Source: Chloroflexota bacterium
GTDB taxonomy: Bacteria > Chloroflexota > Anaerolineae > UBA4142 > SHND01
DNA: 45,576 nucleotides
Direction of reading: 5' to 3'
Assembly (NCBI GenBank): GCA_004295045.1
Contig: SHND01000034.1
Location: 11,687 to 57,262, forward strand
Shown: piece after piece, positions 1 through 9,600 of the stretch
Layout: every line of letters starts with the position of its first letter
How positions within the stretch are numbered: the stretch's first letter is position 1
Translations under genes and position numbers: made by a program
Notes under the pieces: model-generated
What the model saw: the letters and a program-made list of their open reading frames with translations, nothing else
Told to the model about the DNA's origin: nothing
Databases searched by the model: none

Positions 1-2
1 TG

Positions 3-131
3 GAACAGCCCGTGGATATCTCGTACCCCGCGCTGTTGAAACAGATGCGCGATCCCGCCGTGCGACGCGGTCTCGCCTTGACGATGCGTGTGATGCACGT
101 CATTGGCACGCAAGCGACGCCAAAGGCATAA
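3..131 (+). CDS. DUF1641 family protein, C-terminal fragment
   Basis: An open frame runs in from the left edge and stops at TAA 129-131, leaving 42 residues. The segment DPAVRRGLALTMRVMHVIGT matches the usual C-terminal end of DUF1641 proteins, which have a short conserved 'D-x-x-V-R-R-G-L' stretch before a hydrophobic helix. DUF1641 proteins are commonly encoded beside sulfide:quinone oxidoreductase, TusA, DsrE and formate dehydrogenase genes. The DsrC and DsrE2 genes that follow here fit that habit. The biochemical role of the family is not established. The start lies outside the window. The family call rests on a short tail, so it is moderately secure. Confidence 0.6.
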   Translation, partial: EQPVDISYPALLKQMRDPAVRRGLALTMRVMHVIGTQATPKA

Positions 132-290
132 TGCACAATGCACAACGCACAATGCTCGATGCACAATGCCAAACGCGTAATGCACAATGCTCAATGCACA
201 ATGCACAAAGAAACTATCGCACCATTACACCACTGCACTATCGCACTACCGAACTATCGCACTATCGCACTATCGCACCAATTACAGGAG
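131..290. repeat. Intergenic degenerate tandem repeats (ATGCACAATGC and CACTATCGCACTA types)
   Basis: The gap between the DUF1641 tail and dsrC consists of two short-period degenerate repeats. The first, about 131-206, reiterates TGCACAATGC. The second, about 210-275, reiterates CTATCGCAC. The second type recurs at 4481-4590 and 17530-17697. Reading frames through it exist but have no independent support. The dsrC ribosome-binding site (GGAGG, 288-292) sits just after it. Confidence 0.8.
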
Positions 291-298
291 GAACAAAA

Positions 299-616
299 AT
301 GGCTAGCCGTACAATTGCAGGAAAACAAGTACAAATGAACGATGAAGGATTCATGACGGATCCAAACGAATGGAACAAAGAGATTGCTGTCGAGATCGCG
401 CGCGAGGAAGGCATTGCGGATTTGACGCTCACTCACTGGAAGGTGATTGATTTTTGCCGCCAAGATGGTTTGAGTTCAGGCAAAGCGCCCACCCTGCGGC
501 GAATCACCACTCAAGCGGGGATTTCGACCAAAGAAATGTTCACCCTTTTTCCCAAAGGACCCGCTAAAAAAGTTGCCAAGATTTCGGGCTTGGGAAAACC
601 GGAAGGTTGCGTTTAG
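299..616 (+). CDS. DsrC/TusE family sulfur carrier, single-cysteine form
   Basis: This 105-residue protein belongs to the DsrC/TusE/TusE-like family of small sulfur-carrier proteins. Members pass a persulfide from a swinging C-terminal arm. The arm is present and ends GLGKPEGCV, with the penultimate cysteine Cys104 (CysA). In dissimilatory DsrC of Desulfovibrio a second cysteine (CysB) lies 11 residues earlier; here that position is Ala93. The longer DsrC-specific insertion is also not apparent. The protein is therefore TusE-like or a DsrC-like regulatory variant, not the sulfite-reductase trisulfide substrate. ATG 299 was chosen because GGAGG lies 6 bases upstream; a longer frame from 131 only translates the repeats. 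The neighbours DUF1641, DsrE2 and OsmC support sulfur trafficking. The alternative is tRNA thiolation. Confidence 0.85.
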   Translation: MASRTIAGKQVQMNDEGFMTDPNEWNKEIAVEIAREEGIADLTLTHWKVIDFCRQDGLSSGKAPTLRRITTQAGISTKEMFTLFPKGPAKKVAKISGLGKPEGCV

Positions 617-718
617 CAGATAACGCGCGCCTGTGGCGACGAGCCGCGCGAGAAATCTGTGGCAAGCGATAAAAGATTTTTCGCCGTCTGCACGCTTGCA
701 GGAATGGGAGAAACAAAA

Positions 719-1285
719 ATGATAGAAACAATGACCCCCACTTTAACAAAAATGGCAGTCGTGCCAGAGATGGTTGTGACACCGGAAGAGACGACGCGCA
801 AGCTCGCGTTCATTTGTTCCAAAGGGACGCTTGATATGGCGTATCCCGCGCTGGTGATGGGATGGGCGGCGCTTGGGAATGGGATTGACGTGACGATCTT
901 TTTCACCTTTTGGGGTTTGGACATGATCAACAAGGCGCGCATAGATCATTTAGAAATCGCGCCGGTTGCCAATACCAGCATGAAGATGACAATGATGGGC
1001 GTAGATACCGGCAATCTGGGCATCCCACAAATCGCGGGCGTTTTGCCCGGCATGACCGCGTTCGCCACCAAACTGATGAAAGACAAAATGGAAAAACTCC
1101 AGGTGCCTACTGTGCGCGAATATCTGCAAATGCTGGTGGACGCAGGCGCAAAACTGTATGCCTGTAAAATGTCGGTGGACATGATGGGTTTGCAAAAAGA
1201 AGATTTTGTCGAGGGTGTCCAAGATATTGTCACCGCTGCCGACTTTATGGACATGACAGATGGCGCACAAATCATTTTCATATAG
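719..1285 (+). CDS. DsrE2-type DsrE/DsrF-like sulfurtransferase protein
   Basis: This protein of 188 residues has the DsrE/DsrF/DrsH-like fold. The segment CSKGTLDMAYPALVMGWAA (from Cys33) is the family's first conserved cysteine region, and LYACKMSVDMMG holds the second (Cys149). Both are typical of the DsrE2 peroxiredoxin-like family, which works with TusA and rhodanese in cytoplasmic persulfide relay. Start 719 is preferred over ATG 659 because GGGAG lies 8 bases before it, followed by the same AAACAAAA spacer seen before dsrC. The gene is 102 bases downstream of dsrC in the same direction and is probably co-transcribed with it. The hydrophobic stretch VTIFFTFWGLDMI suggests a membrane-associated surface. 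Confidence 0.85.
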   Translation: MIETMTPTLTKMAVVPEMVVTPEETTRKLAFICSKGTLDMAYPALVMGWAALGNGIDVTIFFTFWGLDMINKARIDHLEIAPVANTSMKMTMMGVDTGNLGIPQIAGVLPGMTAFATKLMKDKMEKLQVPTVREYLQMLVDAGAKLYACKMSVDMMGLQKEDFVEGVQDIVTAADFMDMTDGAQIIFI

Positions 1286-1392
1286 AATGCGCTATCTGAA
1301 TAAATTCCAATCAGCGCCATTGTGACCGAACCCGTTCACACCTTTCGTGAACACTCAGCAAGCACAATGTCGCGTGACGAGGGCAATTAACT

Positions 1393-1785
1393 ATGGACAT
1401 GCTAATTGATTTTCCGGGCGGCTCGCGTGTGGACGCGCACTATGGCGCATTCACGGTTCACACCGACCAACCTGAGGGAGGTGCAGCATCGGCGCCGACA
1501 CCATTCGATTTATTTCTGGCATCGCTTGGTACATGCGCGGGTTTTTACGTGCTGAGCTTTTGTCGCTCGCGCAACATCCCGATGACCAACATCCGCTTGC
1601 GCCAGCGCGACCAAGTGGATCCGGAGACGCACATGCTTTCACACATCACAATTGAAATCGAACTGCCGCCTGATTTTCCTGAACGATACAAGTCCGCCGT
1701 CATTCGCGCGGCGGAACAATGCAAAGTCAAGAAACATATCGAGCAGCCGCCGAAATTTGAAATTGTTACGGTTGCTTCTGCATAA
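1393..1785 (+). CDS. OsmC/Ohr family thiol-dependent peroxidase-like protein
   Basis: This protein of 130 residues has the OsmC fold. It carries the two family cysteines: Cys48 in LASLGTCAGFYVLSFC (peroxidatic position) and Cys110 in AAEQCKVKKHIEQPP (resolving position), plus Cys57. OsmC/Ohr proteins reduce organic hydroperoxides. A YhfA-like branch is often encoded with TusA/DsrE sulfur genes, which is the more likely setting here. The gene is 107 bases after DsrE2 on the same strand. The start at 1393 has only a weak GAGGG upstream, and ATG 1399 is possible. A strong terminator follows at 1876. Confidence 0.85.
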   Translation: MDMLIDFPGGSRVDAHYGAFTVHTDQPEGGAASAPTPFDLFLASLGTCAGFYVLSFCRSRNIPMTNIRLRQRDQVDPETHMLSHITIEIELPPDFPERYKSAVIRAAEQCKVKKHIEQPPKFEIVTVASA

Positions 1786-1875
1786 AAGTTGCCCGTCCAA
1801 TTTGCGTCAGACACAAATGCAATAACGATTGATTCGCGGCACGTGTGGGCACTGCCCGCACAAATTCTCCCTCCT

Positions 1876-1912
1876 CAAGGCACATCGCGCACGCGATGTG
1901 CCTTGTTTTTTC
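1876..1912 (+). terminator. Rho-independent terminator after the sulfur genes
   Basis: A perfect 14-base-pair stem is formed by 1876-1889 (CAAGGCACATCGCG) and 1892-1905, with a two-base gap at the tip. A run of six T follows. It ends the DUF1641-DsrC-DsrE2-OsmC unit and separates it from the flavodoxin gene. The rest of 1786-2011 shows nothing else recognisable. Confidence 0.9.
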
Positions 1913-2011
1913 TCATTTGGAAAGGTAACCACATTTGTACCAAATTAGAACGAAAGCTGTCACTTGCATCGCATCAAATAGCAATATGCTTGCGACGAAA
2001 AAGGAGGACCC

Positions 2012-2494
2012 ATGAATTCACTAGTCGTTTACGATTCCCAATTTGGCAATACCGAAAAAATTGCGCAGCGCATCGCCGAAACGCTCGCCGCGTATGGGAA
2101 AGCGCGCGCGGTTCGCGTTACCGCTGTCGAACCGAACGCGTTCGACGCAATAGACTTGCTCGTTGTTGGCTGTCCCACCCAAGCGTGGAATTCCACGCCC
2201 GCGCTGAAAAATTTTATCGCGGACTTGGATAACGCCAAGCTCAAGCGCTTGCGGTTTGCCGAATTTGATACGCGTTTCGACAAACCGCGCTGGCTCACCG
2301 GCTCGGCGGCGAGCAAATTGGAAAATCAGCTGCGCCGCCTCCAAGTTACGTCACTCGTTGCGCCGGCAAGTTTTTTCGTGACCGCGAACGAAGGTCCGCT
2401 TGCCGCAGGCGAATTGGAACGCGCGGCAGATTGGGCAAACGAACTGTATGACACATTCCATGCGCAGTGTGAACCTGTTGCTGTACCAATGTGA
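2012..2494 (+). CDS. Flavodoxin family protein
   Basis: This protein of 160 residues has a flavodoxin-like N-terminus. YDSQFGNTEKIA (about residues 7-18) is the FMN phosphate-binding loop, followed by a VVGCPTQAWNSTPA loop that would pack against the isoalloxazine ring. Flavodoxins carry electrons in the cytoplasm at low potential. A pyruvate:ferredoxin oxidoreductase in this window could be a donor, but that link is only inferred. AGGAGG at 2002-2007 fixes the start. The last 25 residues have no obvious family match. Confidence 0.85.
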   Translation: MNSLVVYDSQFGNTEKIAQRIAETLAAYGKARAVRVTAVEPNAFDAIDLLVVGCPTQAWNSTPALKNFIADLDNAKLKRLRFAEFDTRFDKPRWLTGSAASKLENQLRRLQVTSLVAPASFFVTANEGPLAAGELERAADWANELYDTFHAQCEPVAVPM

Positions 2495-2500
2495 GGTGTT

Positions 2501-2719
2501 ATGTTGAATCTATTTGCGCTCAAGCCCAAAGATGTGGTCGCATTACGCGGCTCGACCTTGCCAAATTCGAATGAACTGGAAGTGGCAAACATGCGTCGCG
2601 CGGCGCACAAGGCAATCCTTTGGCGTCTGGAGTGGCGCAGTGTGCTGCTCCTGACGCGCGTTGGATTTGCATTGGCGCGCTGGCGGACGAGTCATCGCAA
2701 TTCAGTAAGCGCGCGATGA
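2501..2719 (+). CDS. Small hypothetical protein
   Basis: A 72-codon frame begins 7 bases after the flavodoxin stop, preceded by a GAGG-type ribosome-binding site. The product is basic (many Arg in the second half) with a short hydrophobic patch around WRSVLLLTRVGFALARW. I do not recognise it. Its position suggests translational coupling to the flavodoxin, but the composition could equally be non-coding. The overlapping frame 2620-2883 is less likely, because it would run into the acyl-CoA dehydrogenase gene. Confidence 0.3.
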   Translation: MLNLFALKPKDVVALRGSTLPNSNELEVANMRRAAHKAILWRLEWRSVLLLTRVGFALARWRTSHRNSVSAR

Positions 2720-2728
2720 CATCGCCGC

Positions 2729-2755
2729 GAATGTCCGCGCGTTCGCGGGACATTC
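2729..2755 (+). other. Hairpin in the gap before the acyl-CoA dehydrogenase gene
   Basis: GAATGTCCGCG (2729-2739) pairs with 2744-2755 apart from one bulged G, with a four-base loop. The following sequence has only a late, short T-run near 2763. It may be a weak terminator of the flavodoxin unit or part of a leader. The remaining 2756-2842 contains AT-rich sequence and the ribosome-binding site of the next gene. Confidence 0.4.
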
Positions 2756-2842
2756 AACCCTACATTTTTAACGCCGCTTACGCAACAATATTTTTAATTC
2801 GACGCAACACAATGACGGTGCGGCGTCCTGGGGAGGTGTTGT

Positions 2843-4480
2843 ATGCCCGGACTGGACAAAGAAACGCGCGAGATGATTCTTGACACGCTCAAAAAATACG
2901 CGCACGACAAACTAACTCCTGAATATCTTATCGAACTCGACCACAACGACGAATTTCCAGCGGAGGTGCTGCACGAACTGTATGACCCCACTACAGTCGG
3001 CTTGCACCTCCTTTTTATTCCCGAAGAGTACGGCGGACTCGGCGGCAGCGCGTACGATATTTATCGCGTCTCGGAATTGATGGCGTCTATTGATTTAGGA
3101 ATCGCCACAGCGGTTCTCGCCACATTTTTAGGAACTGACCCCATCACGGTTGGCGCGACGCCGGAACAGAAAAAATTGTGGATGGGCAAAATCGCGGACG
3201 AGGCGCTACTCGTCGCGTACGGCGCGACAGAACCGCAAGCAGGCAGCGATTTGGGTTCGCTCACGACCAAAGCAATTCCCATCGCAGAAAATGGACAGCC
3301 CGCCGGTTACAAAATCACCGGACGCAAACAATGGATTTCCAATGGCGGCGTCGCGCAAATGTACACCATTCTCGCCAACGCGCCCGGCGGTCCTTCGTGG
3401 TTTGTGCTTGACCGCGATTTGCCCGGTTTTGAAAAAGGCAAACCCGAAGACAAACACGGCATTCGCGCGTCCAACACCGCCGCGTTGTTTCTCGACGATG
3501 TTTTCGTTCCCGCTGACCGCCTCGTCGGTTTGCAAGAAGGACAAGGACTCGCGCAAGCGCAAGCCGTGTTCGGGTACACGCGTTTGATGGTGGGCGCGTT
3601 CGGGCTCGGCGCGGGTTGGGAAGCATTGCGCCGCGCGATTAAATATTCCCAAGAACGCGCGCAAGGCGGCGCGCTCTTGTGCAACAAACAGGGTTACACG
3701 CACAAACTGATTGTGCCGAACGCGGCGCGTTTGGAAGCGGCGCGCACGTACATCGAATGGGTGGCAGAACGTTTGGACAGCGGCGAAGAAGGTCTGCAAA
3801 CCGAAGGCGCGGTGGCGAAATACACCGCGACGGAAGCGGGCAACAAAGCGGCGGAAGACGCGATTCAAGCGCACGGCGGTTACGGCTATGTCAAAGAATA
3901 CATGGTCGAAAAAATCAAACGCGATGTCCGCATCACTTGCATTTACGAAGGCACGAACGAAATTATGGAATGGACGATTGCGCGCGACCGCTGGCAGCAG
4001 CATTTGAAAACTCAAGGCGCGTATTACAACGATTGGGCGAAACGTCTCGAACAATTGCACGAACGCGAATCAGAAAATGGCGCGGGCTATGCGGCATTGG
4101 CAATGCGCGCGCTCGCGGTGCTTTTAGAGCAAGCGCGTCTCGACCGCCTCACGCGCAATCAACACATTTTGTTCCGCCTCGGCGAATTGATTGCGTGGGC
4201 AGAGAGCGCGGCGATCTTTGCCGAACGCGTGGTGGACAAACCGACCGAAGGCATCAATCTCGACATTCCAACGCGTCAAGCATTGTCAAGAATTTACGCG
4301 CGTCAAGCCGCGATGAAAATTGCGAGCGAAGGAATGCAGTGGCTCATCGGCGCGGGACAGACGAACATGCAGCTCGGACGGGAGGTCAACAGCGTCGCGA
4401 TTTTCGCCGCGCAGATGGGGAATATCGCGGACATGGATTTTGCGGCGGAGCAGTTGACGAAAGCGTTTCCGGCGAATTAG
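2843..4480 (+). CDS. Long-form acyl-CoA dehydrogenase (545 aa)
   Basis: This FAD-dependent enzyme oxidises acyl-CoA to trans-2-enoyl-CoA. Residues about 1-390 follow the acyl-CoA dehydrogenase plan: an N-terminal helical domain, a middle beta domain with [17 protein letters not shown] and the [12 protein letters not shown] flavin loop, then a C-terminal helical domain with [11 protein letters not shown]. The catalytic-base signature IYEGTNEI places the glutamate at residue 369. Ordinary members are about 380 residues; this one has a further 150-residue helical C-terminal extension, as in long-chain or bacterial FadE-related forms. The ribosome-binding site GGGGAGG is about 7 bases upstream. 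It is the first gene of the + strand lipid locus, so it may act on the product of the synthase or as its desaturase partner. That role is an inference. Confidence 0.9.
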   Translation: MPGLDKETREMILDTLKKYAHDKLTPEYLIELDHNDEFPAEVLHELYDPTTVGLHLLFIPEEYGGLGGSAYDIYRVSELMASIDLGIATAVLATFLGTDPITVGATPEQKKLWMGKIADEALLVAYGATEPQAGSDLGSLTTKAIPIAENGQPAGYKITGRKQWISNGGVAQMYTILANAPGGPSWFVLDRDLPGFEKGKPEDKHGIRASNTAALFLDDVFVPADRLVGLQEGQGLAQAQAVFGYTRLMVGAFGLGAGWEALRRAIKYSQERAQGGALLCNKQGYTHKLIVPNAARLEAARTYIEWVAERLDSGEEGLQTEGAVAKYTATEAGNKAAEDAIQAHGGYGYVKEYMVEKIKRDVRITCIYEGTNEIMEWTIARDRWQQHLKTQGAYYNDWAKRLEQLHERESENGAGYAALAMRALAVLLEQARLDRLTRNQHILFRLGELIAWAESAAIFAERVVDKPTEGINLDIPTRQALSRIYARQAAMKIASEGMQWLIGAGQTNMQLGREVNSVAIFAAQMGNIADMDFAAEQLTKAFPAN

Positions 4481-4590
4481 TGGGATAGTGCAATCGTGCG
4501 GTAGTGCAATCGTCCGATAGTGCGATAGTTGGAATCAAAAAGCGATTCCTTCACTATCTCACTATCCCACCATCGCACTATCGCACTAAC
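4481..4590. repeat. Intergenic inverted array of GATAGTGCAAT / CGCACTATC repeats
   Basis: The left half reiterates ATAGTGC-type units (GGGATAGTGCAATCG and similar) and the right half reiterates the complement (CACTATCGCACTA). The whole gap can therefore fold into one long imperfect hairpin with AAAAAGCGATTCCTT near its tip. The next gene starts directly after it with no clear Shine-Dalgarno sequence. It is the same family as 131-290 and 17530-17697. Confidence 0.85.
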
Positions 4591-4596
4591 AAAAAA

Positions 4597-5157
4597 ATGG
4601 AATCTACAAAAGAGTATTCGCCGTTGGTTGTGATCCTCAAGACGGCAATCGTTCACACCGTTACGTATTTTGTAATTGGGCTGCTCGCGCTCACTTTTCT
4701 GAATTATGCCGCGAAATACGCTGACCCGATTGTCGCGGGGTTGATGCGGCAGACCAGCGACCCCTGGGTCGCGGCGGGTCCGCTCTTGCAAGTAACGCGC
4801 GGGATTTTGTTTGGCGTCGTCATTTACCTGCTGCGCGACATTGTGCTCGCGCGCAAACGCGGCTGGCTGATTCTTTGGATTGTGCTTGTTATCGTCGGGA
4901 TTCTGTCGCCGTTTGGTCCGTCGCCCGGTTCGATTGAAGGAATAATTTATACCATCCTTCCAACCTGGTTCCATTTCGTCGGTTTGCCGGAGGTCTTGCT
5001 TCAATCGTTCCTGTTATCATTCCTGACCTTTTATTGGGTCAATCATCCCGAACGCAAGATATTGAATTGGGCGTTTGCGATTGCGTTTGTCGTCGTTGTG
5101 GTGTTTGGCGCGCTCGGTCTCTTGGCAGGATTGGGGATCTTGCAGACACCAACGTAG
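4597..5157 (+). CDS. Integral membrane protein of unknown function
   Basis: This product has 186 residues with about five predicted membrane spans by eye: around VHTVTYFVIGLLALTFL, GPLLQVTRGILFGVVIYLL, GWLILWIVLVIVGIL, EVLLQSFLLSFLTFYW and WAFAIAFVVVVVFGALGLLAG. I do not recognise a family. ATG 4597 was chosen because the longer frame from 4504 would translate the repeat array. The gene lies between an acyl-CoA dehydrogenase and an SRPBCC protein on the same strand. A role in lipid handling or transport is possible, but nothing in the sequence shows it. Confidence 0.7.
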   Translation: MESTKEYSPLVVILKTAIVHTVTYFVIGLLALTFLNYAAKYADPIVAGLMRQTSDPWVAAGPLLQVTRGILFGVVIYLLRDIVLARKRGWLILWIVLVIVGILSPFGPSPGSIEGIIYTILPTWFHFVGLPEVLLQSFLLSFLTFYWVNHPERKILNWAFAIAFVVVVVFGALGLLAGLGILQTPT

Positions 5158-5187
5158 AAAAAAAAGCGCGCCCTATGTGAGGCAAGT

Positions 5188-5868
5188 ATGAAGAACCACA
5201 AAATCAAAATCCTTGGCGAAGGCTTTGTCGGCGCTCTCACGATTGGCGTAACGGTTTTGCTGTCACCATTTTTGCGCGCGTGGTATCGGCGGTGGGGCGC
5301 AATGCCCGATGAAGTGGTACGCACGTTACCCGGTGATGAATTTGTGCCGCATCCGAAATCGGAAATCACTGCCGCTATCACCGTACACGCGCCCGTGCAA
5401 TATGTATGGCCCTGGTTCGCGCAGCTCGGCTGTCAGCGCGGCGGTTGGTACAGCTACGACTTGCTCGATAACGGCGGTGTGCCAAGCGCCGAAAAAATTT
5501 TGCCCGAATATCAAAAGCTGCGCGTCGGCGACATGATTGCGGCTGTGCCAAACGGCAGTTTCGGATTTCCTGTCGCCATCGTGGAACACAATCGCGTTTT
5601 ATCGCTCGCCGGCACATTGAATACGCAAACGGGCAAGCCCGCGCAGCCGTATGATGAAAACTTGAAAGCGTATTTTAGCGGCGACCAAACCTTTTTCATG
5701 GAACCCATCAGCGACAACGCCGCGCGTTTGATTTTTCGAATGCGAACCGATTGGAACAAAACGCGCGCGAATGATTTGATGTATCGCGGCATCGTCGAGC
5801 CGATTTCGTTTGTGATGGGACGCAAGATGCTGCAAAACGTCAAAGCGCGCGCCGAAGCGTTGAATTGA
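5188..5868 (+). CDS. SRPBCC-fold protein with N-terminal membrane anchor
   Basis: This protein has 226 residues. Residues about 12-30 are hydrophobic and could anchor it or serve as an uncleaved signal. The rest resembles the START/SRPBCC (Bet v1-like) superfamily: ITAAITVHAPVQYVWPWFAQLG opens the fold and RGGWYSYDLLDNGG is a common motif in the polyketide-cyclase/dehydrase-like branch. These proteins form a hydrophobic pocket for lipids or polyketides, but most lack a defined reaction. Its place two genes before the giant synthase makes ligand binding in that pathway attractive. That is inference only. It starts 30 bases after the membrane protein, with GTGAGG upstream. Confidence 0.75.
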   Translation: MKNHKIKILGEGFVGALTIGVTVLLSPFLRAWYRRWGAMPDEVVRTLPGDEFVPHPKSEITAAITVHAPVQYVWPWFAQLGCQRGGWYSYDLLDNGGVPSAEKILPEYQKLRVGDMIAAVPNGSFGFPVAIVEHNRVLSLAGTLNTQTGKPAQPYDENLKAYFSGDQTFFMEPISDNAARLIFRMRTDWNKTRANDLMYRGIVEPISFVMGRKMLQNVKARAEALN

Positions 5869-5954
5869 ACTTGCACGCGCGAATTGTTCAAAGAAATAAT
5901 AGTCACATTTCAAATTGCTACCGAATGAATGCGCTAGTCCCGTGAGGAAAGCAA

Positions 5955-6614
5955 ATGCTCACTTCGCCATCTTCACCAACATCTACCACGCCCGCGCGCA
6001 ATCTCTTGTACGAGACGCTGAGTATCATCGCGCTCATGCTCATTCTCGCGCAGACGCCGCTCAAAGGAACTGCGGTGTTATTGCCGCTCGTCTATTTTTT
6101 TGGCGAGGCAATCGTTCGACATCGCACATGGGCGGAACTTGGATTCAAACCACGCGAATTTTTGCGCGCAGTGCAAATGAATTGGTTTTGGATTTTGCTC
6201 GTCGGTGTCGTCATTCAAGTCATTGTGATTGTCGGCGCGCAATGGCAGTATCCCGCGTTTTTGGACCATGTGCGCTCGCGCTTGCCGCTGCCGGGGAATC
6301 TGCAATGGTTCGCCATAATCGGCGCATTATTTCTCTCGACGCTGCTTGAAGAAGTGACGTTTCGCGCATTCTTTCAAGAACGTCTCACATGGTTTGTGGG
6401 AACGCCAACTGCGATTCTCGTCGCCGCATTCTTGTTTGGCATAATGCATCTTGCAAGCGGCGCGCCGTTTGTCGTGGCGCTGGATGTGGGATTGGTAATT
6501 CTCGACGGGATTTTGTACGGAATTATTTATGCGCGCGGAAAAAATATCTTTGCCGCGTGGCTCGCGCATTTTGGCGCGGATGTGGTTGGAATTTTGCTGC
6601 TGTTGTGGATTTGA
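5955..6614 (+). CDS. CPBP (CAAX protease/bacteriocin-processing) family intramembrane metalloprotease
   Basis: This multi-spanning membrane protein of 219 residues carries the three motifs of the Abi/CPBP glutamic-type intramembrane proteases. These are E132-E133-x3-R137 in LLEEVTFRAFF, F161GxxxH165 in LFGIMHL, and H205 in AAWLAHFGADVVG. Family members include Rce1 and bacteriocin self-immunity proteins, and most bacterial members have no known substrate. GAGGAAAG precedes the ATG. It lies 27 bases before the synthase gene and is probably in the same transcript. Processing of a prenylated or lipidated target is conceivable but unsupported. Confidence 0.85.
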   Translation: MLTSPSSPTSTTPARNLLYETLSIIALMLILAQTPLKGTAVLLPLVYFFGEAIVRHRTWAELGFKPREFLRAVQMNWFWILLVGVVIQVIVIVGAQWQYPAFLDHVRSRLPLPGNLQWFAIIGALFLSTLLEEVTFRAFFQERLTWFVGTPTAILVAAFLFGIMHLASGAPFVVALDVGLVILDGILYGIIYARGKNIFAAWLAHFGADVVGILLLLWI

Positions 6615-6641
6615 TTCTGCACGCAAGAGAGAGACACGAAC

Positions 6642-9600
6642 ATGAATGAACACAAACCCATCGCCATCGTCGGCGTCGGCGCGATTTTGCCGGACGCATT
6701 TAACGTGACTGACTTTTGGAATAATCTCATCGCGGGACGTTACAGCATCACCGAAACGCCGGGCGACCGCTGGAGCATTCTGGATTATTACGACCCCGAC
6801 CCGAACGCCCCCGACAAAACGTACAGCAAAATCGGCGGCTGGGTGCGCGGCTTTGAATTTGATTGGAAAAAATTCAAGATTCCGCCGCGCGTCGCGCAAG
6901 CGATGGACATTGGGCAGCAGTGGGCGGTGACGATTGCGGCGCAGGCGTTGGAAGATTACGGTTATCCGCATCGTCCGCTCGATACCGAACGCACGGGCGT
7001 TGTGCTCGGCACGGCGATGGGCGGCGAATTGCATTATCTCACCACCCAGCGCATCGTCTTTCCCGAATACGCGCACGCGCTCCAAGCCGCGCCCGCGTAT
7101 CAACAATTGCCCGCCGCCGTGCGCGCGCAAATTCTCGATGAATTTCACGCGGTGATTGACCACCGCGTTCCGCCGATTACCGAAGACTCGATGCCCGGCG
7201 AATTGCCGAACATTGTTTCGGGACGCGTCGCGAATGTTTTGAATTTGCGCGGACCCAATTTCATCACCGATGCCGCGTGCGCGTCGTCCCTTGCCGCGCT
7301 CGATGCCGCGTGGGAACTTTTGAGCAATCACAAAGCGGACGCGGTGCTCACGGGCGGCGTTGACCGCAACATGGGCATTGGCTCGTTCGTGAAATTTTGC
7401 AAAATCGGCGCGCTCTCGGCGACCGGCACGCGTCCCTTTGGCAAAGGCGCGGACGGTTTTGTGATGGGCGAAGGCAGCGCGGCGTTTTTGGTAAAACGTT
7501 TGGAAGATGCCGAACGCGACGGCGACAAAATTTACGCGGTGGTGCGCGGCGTTGGCGGTTCGAGCGACGGCAAAGGCAAAGGCATCACCGCGCCGAATCC
7601 GATTGGACAGCAGTTGTCCACGCGTCGCGCGTGGGAAAACGCGGAACTCGACCCCGCGAGCGCGGTGATGATTGAAGCGCACGGCACTTCGACGCGCGTC
7701 GGTGATGTCGTCGAAGTGGATTCGTTGCAAACTATTTTTGGGGCTGCGCCCAAAAATAGTATTGCATTAGGTTCCGTAAAATCAAACATCGGACATTTGA
7801 AAGCGGGCGCGGGCGCGGCGGGATTATTAAAAGCCGTCCTCTCAATTCATCACAGCATCATTCCGCCAACGCTGCACGCGGAAATTCCCAATCCCGACAT
7901 TCCGTTTGAACAAACGCCGTTCTCTCTCGTCAATCAACCGCGCGCGATGGAGCGCCGCGATAAAAATACCCCGCGCCGCGTCGGCGTCAGCGCGTACGGT
8001 TTCGGCGGAACAAATTTTCATGTTGTGCTGGAGGAACATGTGGAGGGGATGCTGACGCGGGAGAAAATGTATACAGGGATACAGGGAGAAAAGAAGAATG
8101 GGAAACAGGGAGACAGGAAAACAAGTGAAGCGTCAAACGTCAAACGTGAAACGTCACCCGTCACCCGTCACCCATCACCCTCCCCCCCGCGCGGCATTTT
8201 CGTCATCGGTGCGCCGAGCGTCAACGAATTGAAGAATAAATTGGATGAAATGTTTGCGCGCGTGCAGAACGGATTTACGCCGGAAATTGCGTTGCCGAAC
8301 CTTGAGGAATTGAAACAACGCGAAAGAATCGTAATTGATTTTGGTTCGCGCGAAGAATTGGCGGAACGGATTGACAAGGCGCGCAAGGCGATGGCGTTCG
8401 ATAACGCGCAGGCATGGAAAGCGATGCAAGCGCAAGGAATTTTTCGCGGCAGCGGCGACGCGCCGGGCAAAATCGCGTTCTTGTTTCCCGGACAAGGTTC
8501 GCAATATCTGAACATGGGGCGCGAACTCGCCGCGCTTTATCCGACGGTAAGCCAAGTGTTTGCCGACGCGGACGCGGTGATGAAACCGATTCTTGGCAAA
8601 CCATTGACGAGTTACATTTTTGTTGCAAGCACGGACGCGGATGTTTTGAAACGCGCGGAAAAAGAATTACAGCAGACGGCGATTACACAGCCCGCGATGC
8701 TTACGCTCGACACGGCGATTTATAAACTCCTTGCAGAGTTTGGTTTCAAGCCCGACATGGTGATGGGACATTCGCTCGGCGAATACGCGGCGTTGATTGC
8801 TTCGGGCATTATGCCGTTTGCGGACGCGTTGGAGGCGAGCGCGGCGCGCGGCGCGGAAATGACAAAGGTGAGCGTCGGCGACAACGGCTGGATGGCGGCG
8901 GTGATGGCGCCGCACAGCGTCGTCGAACAAACCTTAAAGGAAATTGACGGTTACGTTGTCGCGGCGAACATCAACGGTCCGAATCAAAGCGTCATCGGCG
9001 GCGAATCGAAAGCGGTGGAAAAAGCGATAGAGGTTTTCACGCGCAAAGGTTATCAAGCGCAGCGATTGCCCGTGAGCCACGCGTTCCACACCAGAATCGT
9101 CGCGCCCGCGAGCAAACCATTGCGCCAAGTGTTGAATCGTCTGCATATTTCCGAACCAACGTTACCACTCGTCGCAAACGTTACCGGCGAATTTTATCCG
9201 ACGACGATTGAAGCAATCAAAGATGTGTTGGAATTGCAAATCGCGTCGCCGGTGCAGTGGGTGCAAGGCGTGCAAACTTTGTATGACGCGGGCGTTCGCG
9301 TATTCGTCGAAGTCGGTCCGAAAAAAGCGCTCAAAGGTTTGGTGGACGATATTCTCGCGGATAAAAATGATGTCGTTTCACTCTTTTCAAATCATCCCAA
9401 AACAGGCGAGCTGCAATCGTTCAATCACGCGTTGTGTGGGTTGTACGCGGCGGGATATGGAATTCAGACGACAGACGACAGACCACAGACAAATGGCGAA
9501 CAACCAATTACGAATCAAGTGAAAGAGGAAAGCACTATGGGAACGTCAAATGGCTCAAGCAGTGCGAATGGAAATGATCTTGTTGAATTGTTGACGCGTG

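Noticed and set aside
131..298. N-terminal extension of the DsrC frame upstream of 299
   Set aside because: The added residues only translate the repeat array (HNAQ and HYRT reiterations). A clear GGAGG selects ATG 299.
2620..2883. 87-codon frame before the acyl-CoA dehydrogenase
   Set aside because: It overlaps the well-supported dehydrogenase start, lacks a ribosome-binding site and covers a hairpin and AT-rich spacer.
6327..7730. Long antisense frame of 467 codons
   Set aside because: It is a shadow of the CPBP and synthase genes. The strong CGCG-rich codon bias removes stops on the other strand. The product is Arg/His-rich without a domain.
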